DNA of 64,000 bases from Nepenthes gracilis (taxonomy: Eukaryota > Streptophyta > Magnoliopsida > Caryophyllales > Nepenthaceae). The translations under genes and the position numbers were made by a program. Location of the stretch: positions 28,327,540 through 28,391,539 of the forward strand of contig BSYO01000003.1 in assembly GCA_033239525.1 (NCBI GenBank), given 5' to 3'. The first letter of the stretch is position 1, and the number at the start of each line of letters is the position of its first letter. Shown one piece after another: positions 49,985-63,504 of the stretch. The notes beneath the pieces were generated by a model. That model did no database searches and was not told the DNA's origin. It was given only the letters and a program-made list of their open reading frames with translations.

Positions 49985-50760
49985 TGTTGGGATCTAAAAT
50001 ATACACACGATTGACACAGTAGAATAAATTTTGAATTCTTCATCAGTCACCACCACCAATGTCTCATGTGAGTATATGAAATAGCAATATATTATCAAGT
50101 GTACAAGTTTTACAATAAGATTTAAAATAAAATATCCTTCTCAACTAAGTAAAAAATTACGGGATAATCTTTAAATAATATCAACTATTTATAATAGGTT
50201 ACAAATAATCTCCCCAAAAAACTCTTCACAAAAACAACTGTGAATAATCAAATACAATACCTGTCAACTTATAAGAGTATAGTATAATAAGAAAACAAGT
50301 AACCAATTGGTAAAATCCTATAATTAAAGTTAGAATAATATATTCAAATTTAGTGAATGATAAAACTTGAATCAAATCATAAACAGATGCAGAAAATCTT
50401 ACCCTTTCTCGTTTCTCTTTTCACTCTACCCATTGTGTTTTAAATGTTTCAGATTTAACTTAAAAATCGAATCAAAATTTTTATACCTTATTTGGTGGTG
50501 AAATATCAGAGGCAAAAGCTGTCTATGAGCGCCAACTGGAATTGGCATATGAACGTCATCTCAAGTATTCCTCATGCACACTTGCTATTGGAATACACGC
50601 ATGAGCGCTTTCTCGTGCATTTATCAAGTGCCAATCTTCTGCGTGATTCTAATCTTTTACTCGAACAAATTCTTGTGTCAAAATCAAGTAAAACATCTAA
50701 TGACTTATTTGTTGTGGGATTTATAAATAAGTGACCTAAAATCTAATAAAAAGTGATTAA
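49985..50760 (-). mobile_element. Decayed LTR relic, same family as 24455
   Basis: It starts TGTTGGGATCT and carries AAAATATCCTTCTCAACTAA then AAAAAATTACGG, the degraded U5-like box in minus sense. It shares AAATAAGTGACC-like sequence with the relic near 25200. The right end and target duplication are not identifiable. Confidence 0.45.
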
Positions 50761-52891
50761 TTTTTCACCATTCCTCCAAGGCTTTCACTTCTAGCGCCAC
50801 ATAAATAACCTCTATAACCACCTATCAACTCCACTTACATGACCCACCAATTATACCGAAAGTAAACAAAATATGAAAAATATGATCATGCTTTCTATAA
50901 CATATCAATTTCTAGAAAAAAAAAAAAACAATTCATTCGTCAATTTTGATCAGTTTGAAAAAAACCAAAAAACCTCGTCAAAAAGACCGTTGGATGGCGC
51001 CCCACCTGCCTCACACACGGTCTATAGTAGAATTGACCACAGTGTAGTTTACGTGTCTCCTATATATAGGCGATTGTGTGTCCATCATACTCCATCTTAG
51101 GGCACTACAACGTTGAATTTATATCTAACGATTGTCATGCGATATTGTACGTAGTCATATAACAGTCGTATCGCTACACCCCGCTTCTTCGTCACACTCC
51201 ACCTTATGTAATGAAAAGACCACTAAAACTTAAATGCCCAATTATTTTACATAATAGAACGATAGGTGTGGACAAAAGATTATTATTATCATCACAGTAT
51301 AGAATTGCAACTGTGTTGTTAACGGCACGGCACAATTTTATGGATTGCCCGTGCCCATGGCAAGTCGGGCCGTGTTAGTATGGCATAAAATTATTAAGTT
51401 TCAGCTATGACCAATCTATATTGGACTGAGTAGTGCATCTGGACCATGCAATGTCGAATTAGGCATGGAACAATTTATTAAAATTATTAATAAATAAAAT
51501 TTATAAAGATGAGATAGAAAATATACAAAATATTATAAAACATAAATCATATTTATTTATTATAGTCAAATATTTGATATAATAATTTATAAAAATAAAA
51601 AATATATATATAAGAACACACTTATTTTTAAAATTTACTTATATTTTTATTTTTACTAGTACCGTCGCTTATAAAGCGATCTTTATTACTGAATTTAAAA
51701 TAAATAATTTTTTTATACGATTTTTTACATCTAATAAATTTTTTAAAATAATATGATTTTTTATTATTTTCAATTTCACCATACTTTTTTATTAACTAAT
51801 CGATATATAGTTTTGAAGGCTAGCTCGAATGGTATCATACTTACACGTGGGGTTAACAGATCCTATATTATTGATGTAAATACGAAAAGTATATGCCATT
51901 AACTTTTCACCATTCTAAAATCTTAAAACCCTAATTGACTTTTCATAAAGTTGAAAACATTGTTAGACCATAAGTAATAAAAAAGTTCACTCGGTATCAT
52001 ATTTTTATTAATTAGCTATGATTCACGTTGAATCTATACCAAAAAAAGCAAATTTCATCTATTGAAAAGTTTCGGATCATCTCTATTGCCACTGCATGAT
52101 TATATTGTTAGATTGGATGGTTTTGATATTGATTATAGTATATACAAATTATATATTATATGCAAATTATGATTAACCAATGCCTTTATTTTTTTATGAT
52201 GTCAGTCATCTTCATATTGATGTAAAATTCTTCAAGATAGATATATACTTTATAACTTTAGTCACAGGGGGATACATAATTGTAATGAGATAGAGTAGTA
52301 TTAGAGAATTTTTTTAATATTTAAATTTTCTTAAAAAATATTTTTAAATATGATATCACTATATATGTTATTTTAAATACTTTTAAATATTTATCTAAAA
52401 TTATTATTTTAAATTTTATATTTATCTTTATCACTGATATGCTATGGTGGAAATCACAATCATATCGATAAATTATAAATTTGTCTGAAATGATAATAAA
52501 TAACTTAATAAAAAATTTTATATTATATAATAGATATTGATAAATTTATTAGTAGTAAAGTAAAATATTTTTAAAAAATATTCAACTAATTTAATGTTTT
52601 TCTATTAATATTCATAATCAAGTTAGGGGATGAAATATTCATATTTTGGAAGATGATAAAAATAGAATAACAAGGATGTAAGGTGTTCAATGTTAAGTAA
52701 GTAGAGTTTCATCATATTGTACAGTCAATTTTTATTTATTTATTTGTATATGACCTTATTCTTTTGGAATAATATTATGAACTGCTACTCTTAAAAATAA
52801 TATATTTTAATAAATATAGTAACATTATTTAATGTCTTTACTTAAGGAGATATAAACTGGAAATTGTAGTTGATAGAAAAGGTTAATAAAA

Positions 52892-52946
<55 letters not shown>

Positions 52947-55900
52947 GAAATAGTTAGCTATTTAAAATAAAAAAAAATTATAATTTAAACAAAAAAATAA
53001 CATTATTATTTAAAATATTATTAAAAGTGATAGAAATAATCTTATTATATATTTTATATATATTTATAATAATATTGATTACTTTAAAAATTATAAAAGT
53101 AGTATGCGGGTGTTTAAAAACTTTAAAACTAATAATTTTTTATAATTCTTAATATTTAGAAATTCAATATATAATAATACAAATAAAAGTTATCACATTA
53201 CTACCATCATTCTAATTGAAAAACAAATATGAGATTTTTATTTGTATTAATTCTAAAAGTAATTTTTATTTAAATTATAAAAAATAATGAGTGGTATCAC
53301 TTTTAATAGTATATTGGGTTATTTTTATATTTCTAGGTTATAAGCACTTCAACACAGACATTTCACACTTATATTCTTCCACAATAAGAAAAATGTTGAT
53401 ATATATCCACTCATTTCCGATTTAGCCTTTGATTATATTAAAAACTTCCCCCTACATCACTGAAAATATTAGTTTAATTTAAATTAATAATAATTAATCT
53501 CTGATAATTTTTATGTGTTATTTTAAGGTGTCAGATATCTTTAAAATTTTTATAAATCTTATTTTTTTTCTTATTTATATATATATATATTTATTTATAA
53601 ACTATCAATTTTTAATCGTTAACTTATTTAATTCTAAAAAGTTCCTATATAGTTCTAGAATATTTCCCAAGGGTTATCAAAACGAGAAGGAGTAGCTATA
53701 TTTAGGATAAGTTGTGATTATGATATTTTAGAATATTTATAGAATATGATATAGGCAGTATAAATGTATTAGAACAACTAATTTAAATAAATTTACTGCT
53801 AAAATTAGAAAAATTATATTGCTTAAATAATAAATAAGTTCAAAAATATAGAAATTATAGATAAAAACTAACAATAAGATTAAAATTATATTAGTATCAC
53901 TTATTGCAGAAGAGTGAGACAGGAGAGAGAGTAGATAGGGTAGAGAGATTGTATGTAGAGATTGGTGGTAAGGGCATTATTTCTCAGATTTTAAAAGATA
54001 TTTTTTATTAAAAAAATTTAAAAAATAGTTGGCTTTACCATTGCTCTAATTTAAATATATATATAATAGGCCATGCTATGTTATGAGCCAACACAACATA
54101 TGGTCTAGTCATCCCTAGGCTTGTCATGGTCTACAGTATTGTACCATACTTAATACAGTCTAATATTATTTACATCAAACTGTTGCATGTCAGGTTGTGA
54201 GCAGCACGACCTATTTTCTACCTTTAGTTATAAAATATAATAGATTCCAAGAATTTGTAAGAGATTAACGAATTTTGAAATCAAAACTTCGATTATGTAA
54301 AATCTGTATCTAATGTTCTTCCTCGACAAAAAATTAAAATGATAAATAGAGCTAAAACTTTAAATGTCCAAAGTTTTTATTCTATATATCAAAAAAATAA
54401 ATTGGGTAAAGAAATAAAATCCTTTAAACTTTTCTAAATTTTGTTAAAAATTATTCTTAAAAGAAACCATTGATTTAATTGAGTAATCGACAATTAATCA
54501 GTTTTCAACCAATATTTTGATTAGGATCCTAATCATAGAAGAAAATTGTCATATTTCCTATCCAAAACCCTTATTTATTATTTTTGAAAGGCTCATTTTA
54601 ATTTGTCCAAATTTCAAATCGAATTTTATTAAACATCAAATTAGATTTTGATTTCGACTTATAAACAATAATAACTCAACCGACTTAAATACAAACCAAA
54701 TGTTGAAATACAAACATGTAACAAATATCATTAAATGGCATGAATAGTATTATAATTATCCAAATATAGAATTCAAAAGTTACTCTCAAAAGTAGTTCAA
54801 GACTGGACATTACTTAACTAAAACCAAAAGTAAAAAAAAATGTCTTAGTAAAAATTAAAGTATCCAAAAATAATCTCAAATATTGTACTAAATTTAAACA
54901 TTTTTACTGACTGGTGGTCATATACAAACATATTTGAACCCAAACAAAAAATGCCAATCCAAAGCATTAAGATTATGTTACAACATCTAAATATTCTTAA
55001 TATAAGATATGAATTCTAAAAGGTTTTTTAATGATCCTAAATTTAGTTCAGTAGATTGATATTAATTATGAATTCGAATAAAAAATTTAGAATTACACGG
55101 AAGTAAAATAGGTTGAGTGGCATTTGACATGCCCCTGATCCATATATGGGTATATTTTATACTTGAAGTAATTATGTTTTATATGAATTTAATTCTATTT
55201 ATATTTCACAAAATTTGATAAAATTATATTCTAAATTCATATAAATTATATTTAAATATTAAAATTTCTGTACAAATATTCTTACATATTATTAAATTTA
55301 ACACAAATGTTTCTATATGACAAAAAATGATGAAACTATATAAATCATGCCGATGTTGTGAAATTTTCTTAATTTATACATTTAAGTTCCAATATGTCAA
55401 TAATTTGTCTTTATTATTTTTTTATGCCACATATTTGAAAGCAAAGGTGATGAATACTGAATATTGGTATTGATGTAAGAAATCAGTTTCTCTAGTATGA
55501 GAAAAAAGTATATATTTTAGTTTTCATCGAATAAAAATTATTATAAAAAATTAATAAAATATATTTAGACATATCGTATTATATTATTTAAAAATTAAAA
55601 ATTAAATTTAATATCTATAGGTCAAAAAGTAACATTTAACCCTGATTATAAGAAATAATATACAGTCAACTCACCCACAAATTATAAATAGTAATATATA
55701 TCATTTGGTTATATAAAAATAATTATAACTCAAACTTTATATTCTTTTATTATTTGTAAGATTATTATCGATTATTAATTTTTATATGATAGTATTGCTT
55801 TTGGTATATTTTATATTTCCATACGTTTTGAATGCTCATATGATTTTGAGTATGATTTCTTCAATTGTATAGTTTCTAGAACATTTGATCTTTGTACATA

Positions 55901-57415
55901 GTTTCTACATGTTTTATAACAAAATTAACATTATTTGCATTTCATCATTCGATCATGACATCGTCTCTATATATTTTATTAAATATGCTCATATATAAAA
56001 TTATATATATATTGATGAATATTATGCTAATTCTTACCACCATTTTACAAACCTTTCAGATTAATAGGTTAAGTAAATTTGCAGGGAATTTGAATCTTGA
56101 GAAGGTTTCAGGAAACTAGTTCTACAATATTTTAATTGTACTGTAATTAATTCAATTTAACAATTAATTTTTTGGATTTTAGATTTTTGTTAGTATGTAG
56201 CCCCCGGCCAAGGATGTTGTTAAATTAAGGAAAATATTTAAAGTTTTTGGATAAATATTTTGATAATTAGTTAAGATATTTTTATTGTCTTATGATTTAA
56301 AATCAAATATTTGTTAATATTTAGAATCATTTTTTGATGTAATTTTTAGATTTTGTGATTAAATATCATATTATTTTGGACCATTTAACGGTATTTGATA
56401 TAGGTTCACAACCTGACTTATTATCTTGGATTTGTATAAGTTAAATTAAGAGTTTGATTTAAGAAAATTACCGTTTATAAAATAAAGTAAACTTGGGTTT
56501 TGAGATTGAAGATGTAGGGGTTTGTGACACCAAATACTTTTTTCAATAAAACCTTCCTACAATTCAAGAGTTTAAGCAAGTATATCTGACCCATGCTAAT
56601 TTGAAAGGGTAACAAACAGTGGCAATAATGAGTTTAACACATTGTAAATATGTATTAATTTTTGTATGTTGATATATATCGAACGAAATATGCAAAGACA
56701 ACGTCACGATTAAAACTTAAAATGCTGACAATATTAAATTTCGATAAGGCATGCAAAAACTATGTACTAATAATCAAAGATGCCAAAAATCGCACAAATA
56801 TAGAAATTATGCTAAAATCACAAAAAATGCTTGAAAGTGTTTAATATATGAAAATCAATCACTATGTATAAAAAAGGGAGACTTATAAAAATTGTACAAA
56901 CATATAAGGATTAAAGATAAGTGATAACTTCATTAACATATGTCAAATATATAAAAATCAAAGATAAGTTGAGTATCAACATGTAGGCTGTATTATTTTT
57001 ACATGGCAAAGGCCATAGCCACTATTCATGTGTCAACGAGCATTCACTGTTCCTTATTTAGTGATATAATCATATTGATTGCTGCTGTTCTTTGTTGTGA
57101 ATAAATTTTGATCTTACAAAAAAGAGAACACTTTTGTTAACAAAAAAAGAATATAATGTTGGAAACAGACTGAAGAATAACAGCTTCATCAGCAGATTGA
57201 AGACACTAGGCATGAAGTCAACTCAATCATGATACATTTCAATATATTTTCAATTCAGACAAGTTAATACTGTTTCAACATGTTTAACAAAAACCACTAA
57301 TAGAATGCCAAGTTACATTACTGTTGGCAAAAGCTGAATTCAGCAACACTTACCCAGATCTAAGTGGTCTAGTTAGGGGGCCAAGAAGCAAAGGAAGAAT
57401 GAAATGAACATATGG
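50761..57415. other. AT-rich gene-poor stretch
   Basis: About 6.6 kb of very AT-rich DNA without a supportable gene. It includes a 47-bp (TA)n run at 52894-52940. GC-richer patches at 51320-51480 and 54065-54230 contain GGC/GCC-rich words with weak inverted similarity, possibly the ends of a decayed DNA transposon, but not convincing. Confidence 0.5.
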
Positions 57416-57419
57416 GTAA

Positions 57420-57880
57420 GTTCATGATGTGTGTCCGATATCAGAGAAAGAACATCTAATTTATAAGTTTGGGGGACTCTTTTTTACCATAGGGCATCCT
57501 TTTGGGGTGTGTTCTTCTCCCGAACTTATGCACGTATAAATGGTATTTTCATTAAGACCAATCCCGACCTGAAAAAGGTCACCTGCGGAGGGTTCTGATC
57601 GAAAAGAGCTATTAAAGAGGACTACTTACAGAGGGCTGACCTGCTATCGGTACGCCAGGACGGATTGAAGCGTCACAAAGTGAGAGCCGCTGAGTGAAGT
57701 GTTGCACAGTGCAGCCGCCGGGGTTTGGGCTATCAAAGGGGAATGTATGATGCATGTCCCACATCGGGGAGTTTAAGACACAACTTTCAACTTATAAGTT
57801 TGGGAGACTCTTCCCTCATAACACGTTCTTTTATAGTGGACTTTTTCCTCAGACTTGTGCACGTATTAGTTCATCTTCGG
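57420..57880. repeat. Small element with two diverged direct-repeat ends
   Basis: Two segments (about 57420-57560 and 57752-57880) share ACTTATAAGTTTGGGRGACTC and CTTRTGCACGTATWA in the same order and spacing, and flank a GC-richer core of about 190 bp. The layout suits a tiny LTR element (TRIM-like) or a duplicated insertion. The second segment begins with GTCCCACATCG (57756-57766), identical to the plant snRNA upstream sequence element, with TATAAG 26 bp later. Confidence 0.45.
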
Positions 57881-57944
57881 TCTTTAAAACCCTTGTCATA
57901 CTTTCTGTGAATGATAAGGAGCGTATGAAATAATGGCAATATGG

Positions 57945-58004
57945 GAATTGATGGTGATTGCCATGTAGGGCTCTTTCTCTGAATTGATGGTGATTGCCAT
58001 GTAG
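57945..58004. repeat. 24-bp direct repeat, two copies
   Basis: GAATTGATGGTGATTGCCAT plus GTAG occurs exactly at 57945-57968 and 57981-58004, a perfect 24-bp repeat with a 36-bp period. Confidence 0.85.
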
Positions 58005-59340
58005 AAGACAGCGTGATGAGCCAGAGCAGATGGCAGACAGAGCAACAATAGGGATAGGCCACAGGATCAGTTCTGTCACATAATAAATTTGTTCAGCTTG
58101 GCATCCAACTCTTATCCATCTCCAAATGCAAATGAAACAACTTAATGAGTTAATAAACATATTAAATGAAAGAATTGCATGGATATGATTAAGGATATAT
58201 GCACCTGCAAACAACAGTCTAATACAACACGATGTAAAGAAGCCTATATTGGTAGTACATTTGCTAAAGGTGGATTACTAACTTCTAGTTAGGTGAATTT
58301 CTATTTGTGCCAATTTAATGTCTTAACAACCTGTCAAATATGAACATCAATACTATAGAAAAAACGTATACATGGAAAAAATTGATCTTAGCACAGAGTA
58401 TTTATTTTCAATTTATAAATAAATAAGAAGGGGTTTAACTATTTAGAAATCTCTAACCAATTGTATGATGGACCAATTATATGACAATTTTTTATTTTTT
58501 AGTATTAAAATAATATTTTTCTTCACCTTTAAAAAATTTATAATTATTAGAAATAATTGAACAATAAAAAAAATGGAAGGTGCTATTTATAACAATATTG
58601 TTAAACTATCATTTTAACATTTATTTTTAATTTTTTTCAATTTTTATATTCAATTGATATAAATTAAAAATTATGCTAAGTAAAAATGGTTCAATGGGGT
58701 TAGAATAAAAAGATCCACCAAAAATCTAACTAAGAAAGTGTCAGATATGGTACATGGTGGCTATTAAAGACAGTCGAGTTATAAATAAAGATGTTCTTCA
58801 GAGAATTTTTAAAACAAAAAAGTAAAAAAAAAAAAAGATAATAAAAATAAAAAATAATTTTCAAACTAAATTGGGTGTTTGTATCTTATTAATAATGAGT
58901 TTTTACGGTGTTATTTTCAATAATTCTCAACTCCTAATGCAATTAAAGACCCCAAATAATTTGTCTAGTTGTTCACTAAAAATTAATATCCTATTTTTTT
59001 TAAGAAGAAGAAGAATATTACTTTTTTTATTATACATTATTGAATTAAGATTTAATAATTAAGATTTTAAAAATAAAAAATATACTAAAGATACTTATAT
59101 TATTTATTTATTTTTTTATAATATTAATAAATAGTAAATTAAATATTTTGAAATTTTTAATAAATTGAATTATTTTAAAATTATTTAATTTAAATTTTAT
59201 TTGTTAATGTTTTTAAAAAATTTAATATAAAGTAGAAGTCCATTGTGCCGCTGGGGACCCTTGAGGATTCCGGTCTAGACCGTAAATTCGTTATCTATGG
59301 CTCACTTGGAATGTTCCATGCGGCACTGCAGCAGAATTAG
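58005..59340. other. Intergenic, AT-rich
   Basis: No gene is seen. The last few hundred bases should hold the promoter of the gene starting at 59412; no TATA box is obvious there. Confidence 0.5.
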
Positions 59341-59351
59341 GCTTTATTAGG

Positions 59352-59365
59352 TTAGGGTTAGGGTT
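59352..59365 (+). promoter_or_regulatory. Telo-box upstream of the rRNA-processing gene
   Basis: TTAGGGTTAGGGTT, two telomere-like units 46 bp before the ATG. Telo-boxes (AAACCCTAA and its complement) are enriched near the start of plant ribosome-biogenesis and ribosomal-protein genes, which agrees with the predicted product. Confidence 0.6.
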
Positions 59366-59411
59366 CCTGCATACAGCGCCCCAATTAGGAATTTGCTGTG
59401 TGTTTGGCGCG

Positions 59412-59601
59412 ATGGAGAGGCGGCGATGGGAATATTCTGAATCCCATGACAACAAAGGAAGAATCAATGAAGCTAGCGTCTCTTCAAAGTCTACCATGAA
59501 GATGAAGAAGAACATGCAGAGATTGGGTGGTAGAGGTCTCTCTCTTGCAGCCTTCGCCAATTCGAAAACCAGAAGCAACAGCTACAACCCTGCTTTGTTA
59601 A
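59412..59601 (+). CDS. First exon, probable FYV7-type rRNA-processing protein
   Basis: The ATG at 59412 opens a basic N-terminus (MERRRWEYSESHDNKGRIN) followed by KKNMQRLGGRGLSLAAFANS and NSYNPALL. This LGGxGLSL-AFAN-YNPAL signature is what I associate with plant proteins of the FYV7/rRNA-processing family, small basic proteins of 40S pre-ribosome maturation in the nucleolus. The exon ends at A|GTATGC after 63 codons plus one base, consistent with a following lysine-rich KKQREFYKNAK-type exon that I could not find in the window, so the gene is partial here. A telo-box lies just upstream. Family assignment is from memory of the motif and not certain. Confidence 0.6.
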
Positions 59602-62476
59602 GTATGCCTCCCTCCACCCAAATGTTTTTTTTTTTTTGGTTATTTTTAATGTTCTCCTGCTTAATGAATCGTTTGCTCTTGACATTAAGTGAATCATTTT
59701 CTCTTTCTTGACGACTTTATTGTTACTCAAGTTAAGTGTAACCGGCTTTAGATTTTGGTTGCTTTGATAGCTGCAGTTGAAATTCTTATTTGAGGGGAAA
59801 ATGATATATTTATGCTTCCCCTCGAAGCCTGACTGGCAATTTAGGGGTATGCCACATCATATAACTTCAAGGACTATTGATTAGTTTCTAAAATTATAAA
59901 TGACAATAGTTATAGAAACTCAGGGTGTGAACACCATAGGTCACCTGACCCCTTGAACACCATTGTTTAACATGGATGTGCATATGTTTGTGGTGTGTGT
60001 TGGGAGAGGTGGGAGGGAGGGAATCATTTATGTGTGCGAAGTGTCAGATGGGGTTGATGTCAACATTTTGTTAGTTAAGAATGGAATGAAAAGCAATTGC
60101 TTATGCTCATGTGTAAGAGATCCCTGCGCATATTATCTAAGAAACACAGCAAGAAAAAAAAGACAACTATGTTATATTTTAAGAGAAGCTAAGCTATTGG
60201 AACTCTATTCTGAACATCATCTCCCTTTAGCAGACTTAAATCTTGACTTTGCATAGATGGATAAAGATATCGGGCACATAACGAGAAATTGAGGGTGAGA
60301 GTGAGGCAAGGAGGGAGGAAGGACCTGTAGGGTGCAAGATACCCTTAGATATCAATGTAAATGCCAGATTTTATATTGTTGTTTGGAGAATGAAAGGGTG
60401 AACCAGAGCAAGCTGTGAACTCTGAAATTTTGAAGGATGCTTAGCCATCACAAAATACATCGGATCCCATCGAAATATAGTTGTTGAGAGTGCTTGAATA
60501 AACTAGTAGAATGAGTGACACGCTATGATTTCTTCTATTGCACCCATTTTATCTTAAAAATACGTGAATTTGTGAAAAGAGAAATCCAATAAGGAAGCAC
60601 AAGAGTACTGCTATGTATGCATGGCTCTTTGTTGGAAACTGTGTAGCACAGAGAGGATGAGTCATTGAAATCTGGAAGCTAAAAAGTGAGTATTTGGGTT
60701 TATTCTATTGGGTGAAAACTATCCATGGTTGGATGATACCATAGTTTCTGGGTTCAGTGCCTGGTATGTGGTACATAGATTTCATTTGACATTAGATAAT
60801 ATCATTAAAAACCACACTCAATAAGTAGTACACATAGAGGTTTGTAAATTGTCGTATTGCCTCATCTGCTACTCTAACAAACAATAGAGTTGTGAACCCA
60901 GCCTTGCTAAAAACAATAAGGCAGCTAATCGCTTTAAAAGGAGTGTGATCAACACGCAAAAGCATCCAACAAAAGCATTTAACACGATATATTCCCAATC
61001 ACCTCAAATGTGAACTAGCTTGGAAAGCAATATCTCAATCCTCATTTGCAACCCGCTTTAGCCATTATCTATAACAAGGCCATAAGTAAAAAACAATTGA
61101 GTCTTTTAATATATTAACATGATCACTTATTCTTCTATGGATCTTACCAAGATTTAGCACAATAAGTTTTTGGAATAATCAACCCAAAATTATGTAATGA
61201 TGTGCTACAAGCCAATTCTTCCTACAAACCATTCACATTTCACTCACTAGTCTTACAATAGTGCTTCCATTAAAACCACAAATGCATTTCAATCTATTCA
61301 TACTATCATAGCATGGATCCCTTTTGGGCCCATTCTTCAAGCAATATTATGATTTCAATAACACTAATTCTAAGTGTATATTTATTAATTATTTTCTCGC
61401 CTGTGTTCATATCAGCCCAATTACCATGCTTAAAAGCGATGTTTACTCATTTCTGAGAAGTATGCACCCAATACTTGACGACATAGGGTCTTCACTGGGC
61501 AAAGTTCACTTGAAATGATTCAAAGAGAACTAATTTATACTCATTGTTGCTGGCCCTTCCACATTTTTATCCATTACAGTTCCAGAATTCTCTCTCTTTT
61601 GCATCCTAAAGTTTAAGGTACTCCTAATATATGACAGTAATTTTTTTTTTTCTGGATAATGGATGTATTAAGGGAGCCACGAGCTACATACATCTGTAGC
61701 AAAATTCCCATATATGATAACCTTCCACTTCTATCAGCAATTCTAGGTGTGTCCTAGCTTCTTCAGATTTTTTTGGTCAACCAATAAATACATGGTAATT
61801 GTAAGAAGTATTTATCAGCAACATATTCCTAATCCTGTATTAATGCTAGCCTACGCTATACAGAACATGGACTCAATGTGCTAGTCAAGCTCACCCTTCT
61901 AATAATATTTCAAGTTCTTCCATTGATGATTTAAGATATATCCTTTCTTATGGTAATTAATCGTTGGTTTACTTTAAAAGTTGAGGTTTATGAGAAGTTT
62001 ATTTTACTCGCACCTTTTCTTTTTTAATATCATTAGTACATTCACCCATACATTAGACATTGGTAATCTTTATATTTTTTTTAACTGGAATTCATTTGGC
62101 ACATAATGTGACAGCATTTACAAGATGAGTTGTGTTCTTTAGTTCAGGATTGTTTCACTTGTGGGGTCTCATTTTACCTCAGTGTTCTTGCATGCCTCTA
62201 TGAAAGAATACTCGGTCTCACTCTAATGGTGGTAATCTGAAAGGTTTTCTTCACAGAAAACTTCAGTGTCCCTTAAACAAGAATCTCACTTTTTCTTCAT
62301 TGCTTGATAATTTATTTATACAGAATAGAAACACATCAACTGCTTGCTTTTCCTAAATCTATGAACGATAAAGATAATAAATAGAGTTATGAAAAGATAA
62401 AGATTTGATCAACTGAAAGATGAGAATATTGACAATAAAGCTAACCAACTGAAAGTCAAAAGGAAAAAGCTAATAT
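59602..62476. other. Probable intron of the rRNA-processing gene
   Basis: No further exon of the plus-strand gene was recognised, so this is probably a long first intron. Open frames at 59963-60256 and 61324-61518 lack motifs. I see no intact mobile element. Confidence 0.4.
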
Positions 62477-62794
62477 CTATTCATACAACGAACAAACCAT
62501 GTATGTCCTAACCAAACATTCTCCACGTGGAGCTGCTTGTGTGTGGTAGTCGTTCTTGAGCATGTAACAAGCCCATTCGAATCCCTTGTCCTCATGGGCT
62601 AGTTTTCGGTTTTTGATCTCCAGGTGGGACTTCCATGCGGCTTCTGAAGGGAAAAGCCCTTGCCAATGATCGAGCATTTTAATTTGAAGCTGCTTGGGGT
62701 AGAGATAGCAAAACAGTATTCGTCCATTGTGGAAGAACTTGCTAAATCTGACAGTGTCATGTCTCAATACGTAGTCAACATATAATCTCAAATA
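62477..62794 (-). CDS. Terminal exon of an unrecognised conserved-looking gene
   Basis: An open segment of 105 codons plus stop follows a good acceptor (TCATTAACCAG|TATTTGAG) at 62795-62796. Its residue mix looks strongly protein-coding: FSKFFHNGRILFCYLYPKQL, KMLDHWQGLFPSEAAWKSHL, HEDKGFEWACYMLKNDYH and a final VRTYMVCSLYE. It is rich in aromatic residues, Cys and His, with no membrane span. I do not recognise the family. Upstream exons would lie at higher coordinates, but none is evident before 64000. It may instead be a gene fragment inside the neighbouring gene's intron. It is convergent with the gene at 59412. Confidence 0.5.
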   Translation of the reverse strand, partial: YLRLYVDYVLRHDTVRFSKFFHNGRILFCYLYPKQLQIKMLDHWQGLFPSEAAWKSHLEIKNRKLAHEDKGFEWACYMLKNDYHTQAAPRGECLVRTYMVCSLYE

Positions 62795-63504
62795 CTGGTT
62801 AATGACGTTGCACTAATACTGCATTAACAACAATATATATAAATGAATAAATGTCCCAAGATAAGTCTTACTTCAACATTTTACAACCTATTTACGAGCA
62901 CGAAAAATTGTCCCAAATGAAAACAAATCATCATCTTCACTTTATCCATATTACTAAAACCTGTCAAATTTCATATTACATCACAATATATATGAGGAGA
63001 CATCAAATTCATATGCTAGAACTTTGGATATTAAAATCTTTGAAATGATGCCCACTGAAACAATTGTCCCAAGCCCACTGTCGGGTGATGCAAAGCCTAT
63101 TAATCTTAGATGAGGTGAATTTGCAAATGTGAGCTAAAAGGCTCAGCGAGACATAAAGATGTATATGAACAATCATCCAGTGAAGCAAAAGGGGTTATCG
63201 TACTTTTGAACTAAGGCCCAACAAACATCCCCATTGATTGGAAACAAAATATTGTAACCCCGTAAATGCGGCTATAAACCACTACTATTATCCCATGGGT
63301 GGGCCTTCCCATATTTGTACATGCAAATAATAAATTGGACTCTTTACATGCTATATCAACCGTCAATTGTCTTACATTAATTCACTTATGACAAAAGAAT
63401 CTTTATAAAAATGAGCATATTCGAGAATTTAGGAAACAAATATACATATCATGGATATTCTTGTAGATATTATTGCACTTTGAGCAAAAAAAGTGACATG
63501 CAAT
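62795..63504. other. Intergenic or intronic, no feature seen
   Basis: This stretch should be intron of the minus-strand gene if that gene is real. I see no exon with both splice sites. Confidence 0.4.

Noticed and set aside
51320..54240. Possible DNA transposon with inverted GC-rich ends
   Set aside because: The inverted similarity between 51320-51480 and 54065-54230 is too weak and no transposase remnant lies between.
57849..58214. 121-codon minus-strand frame
   Set aside because: It overlaps the small repeat and the 24-bp direct repeat, and its internal repetition comes from those; no domain is seen.
59963..60256. 97-codon plus-strand frame
   Set aside because: It is downstream of the first exon of the 59.4-kb gene and probably intronic; no motif.
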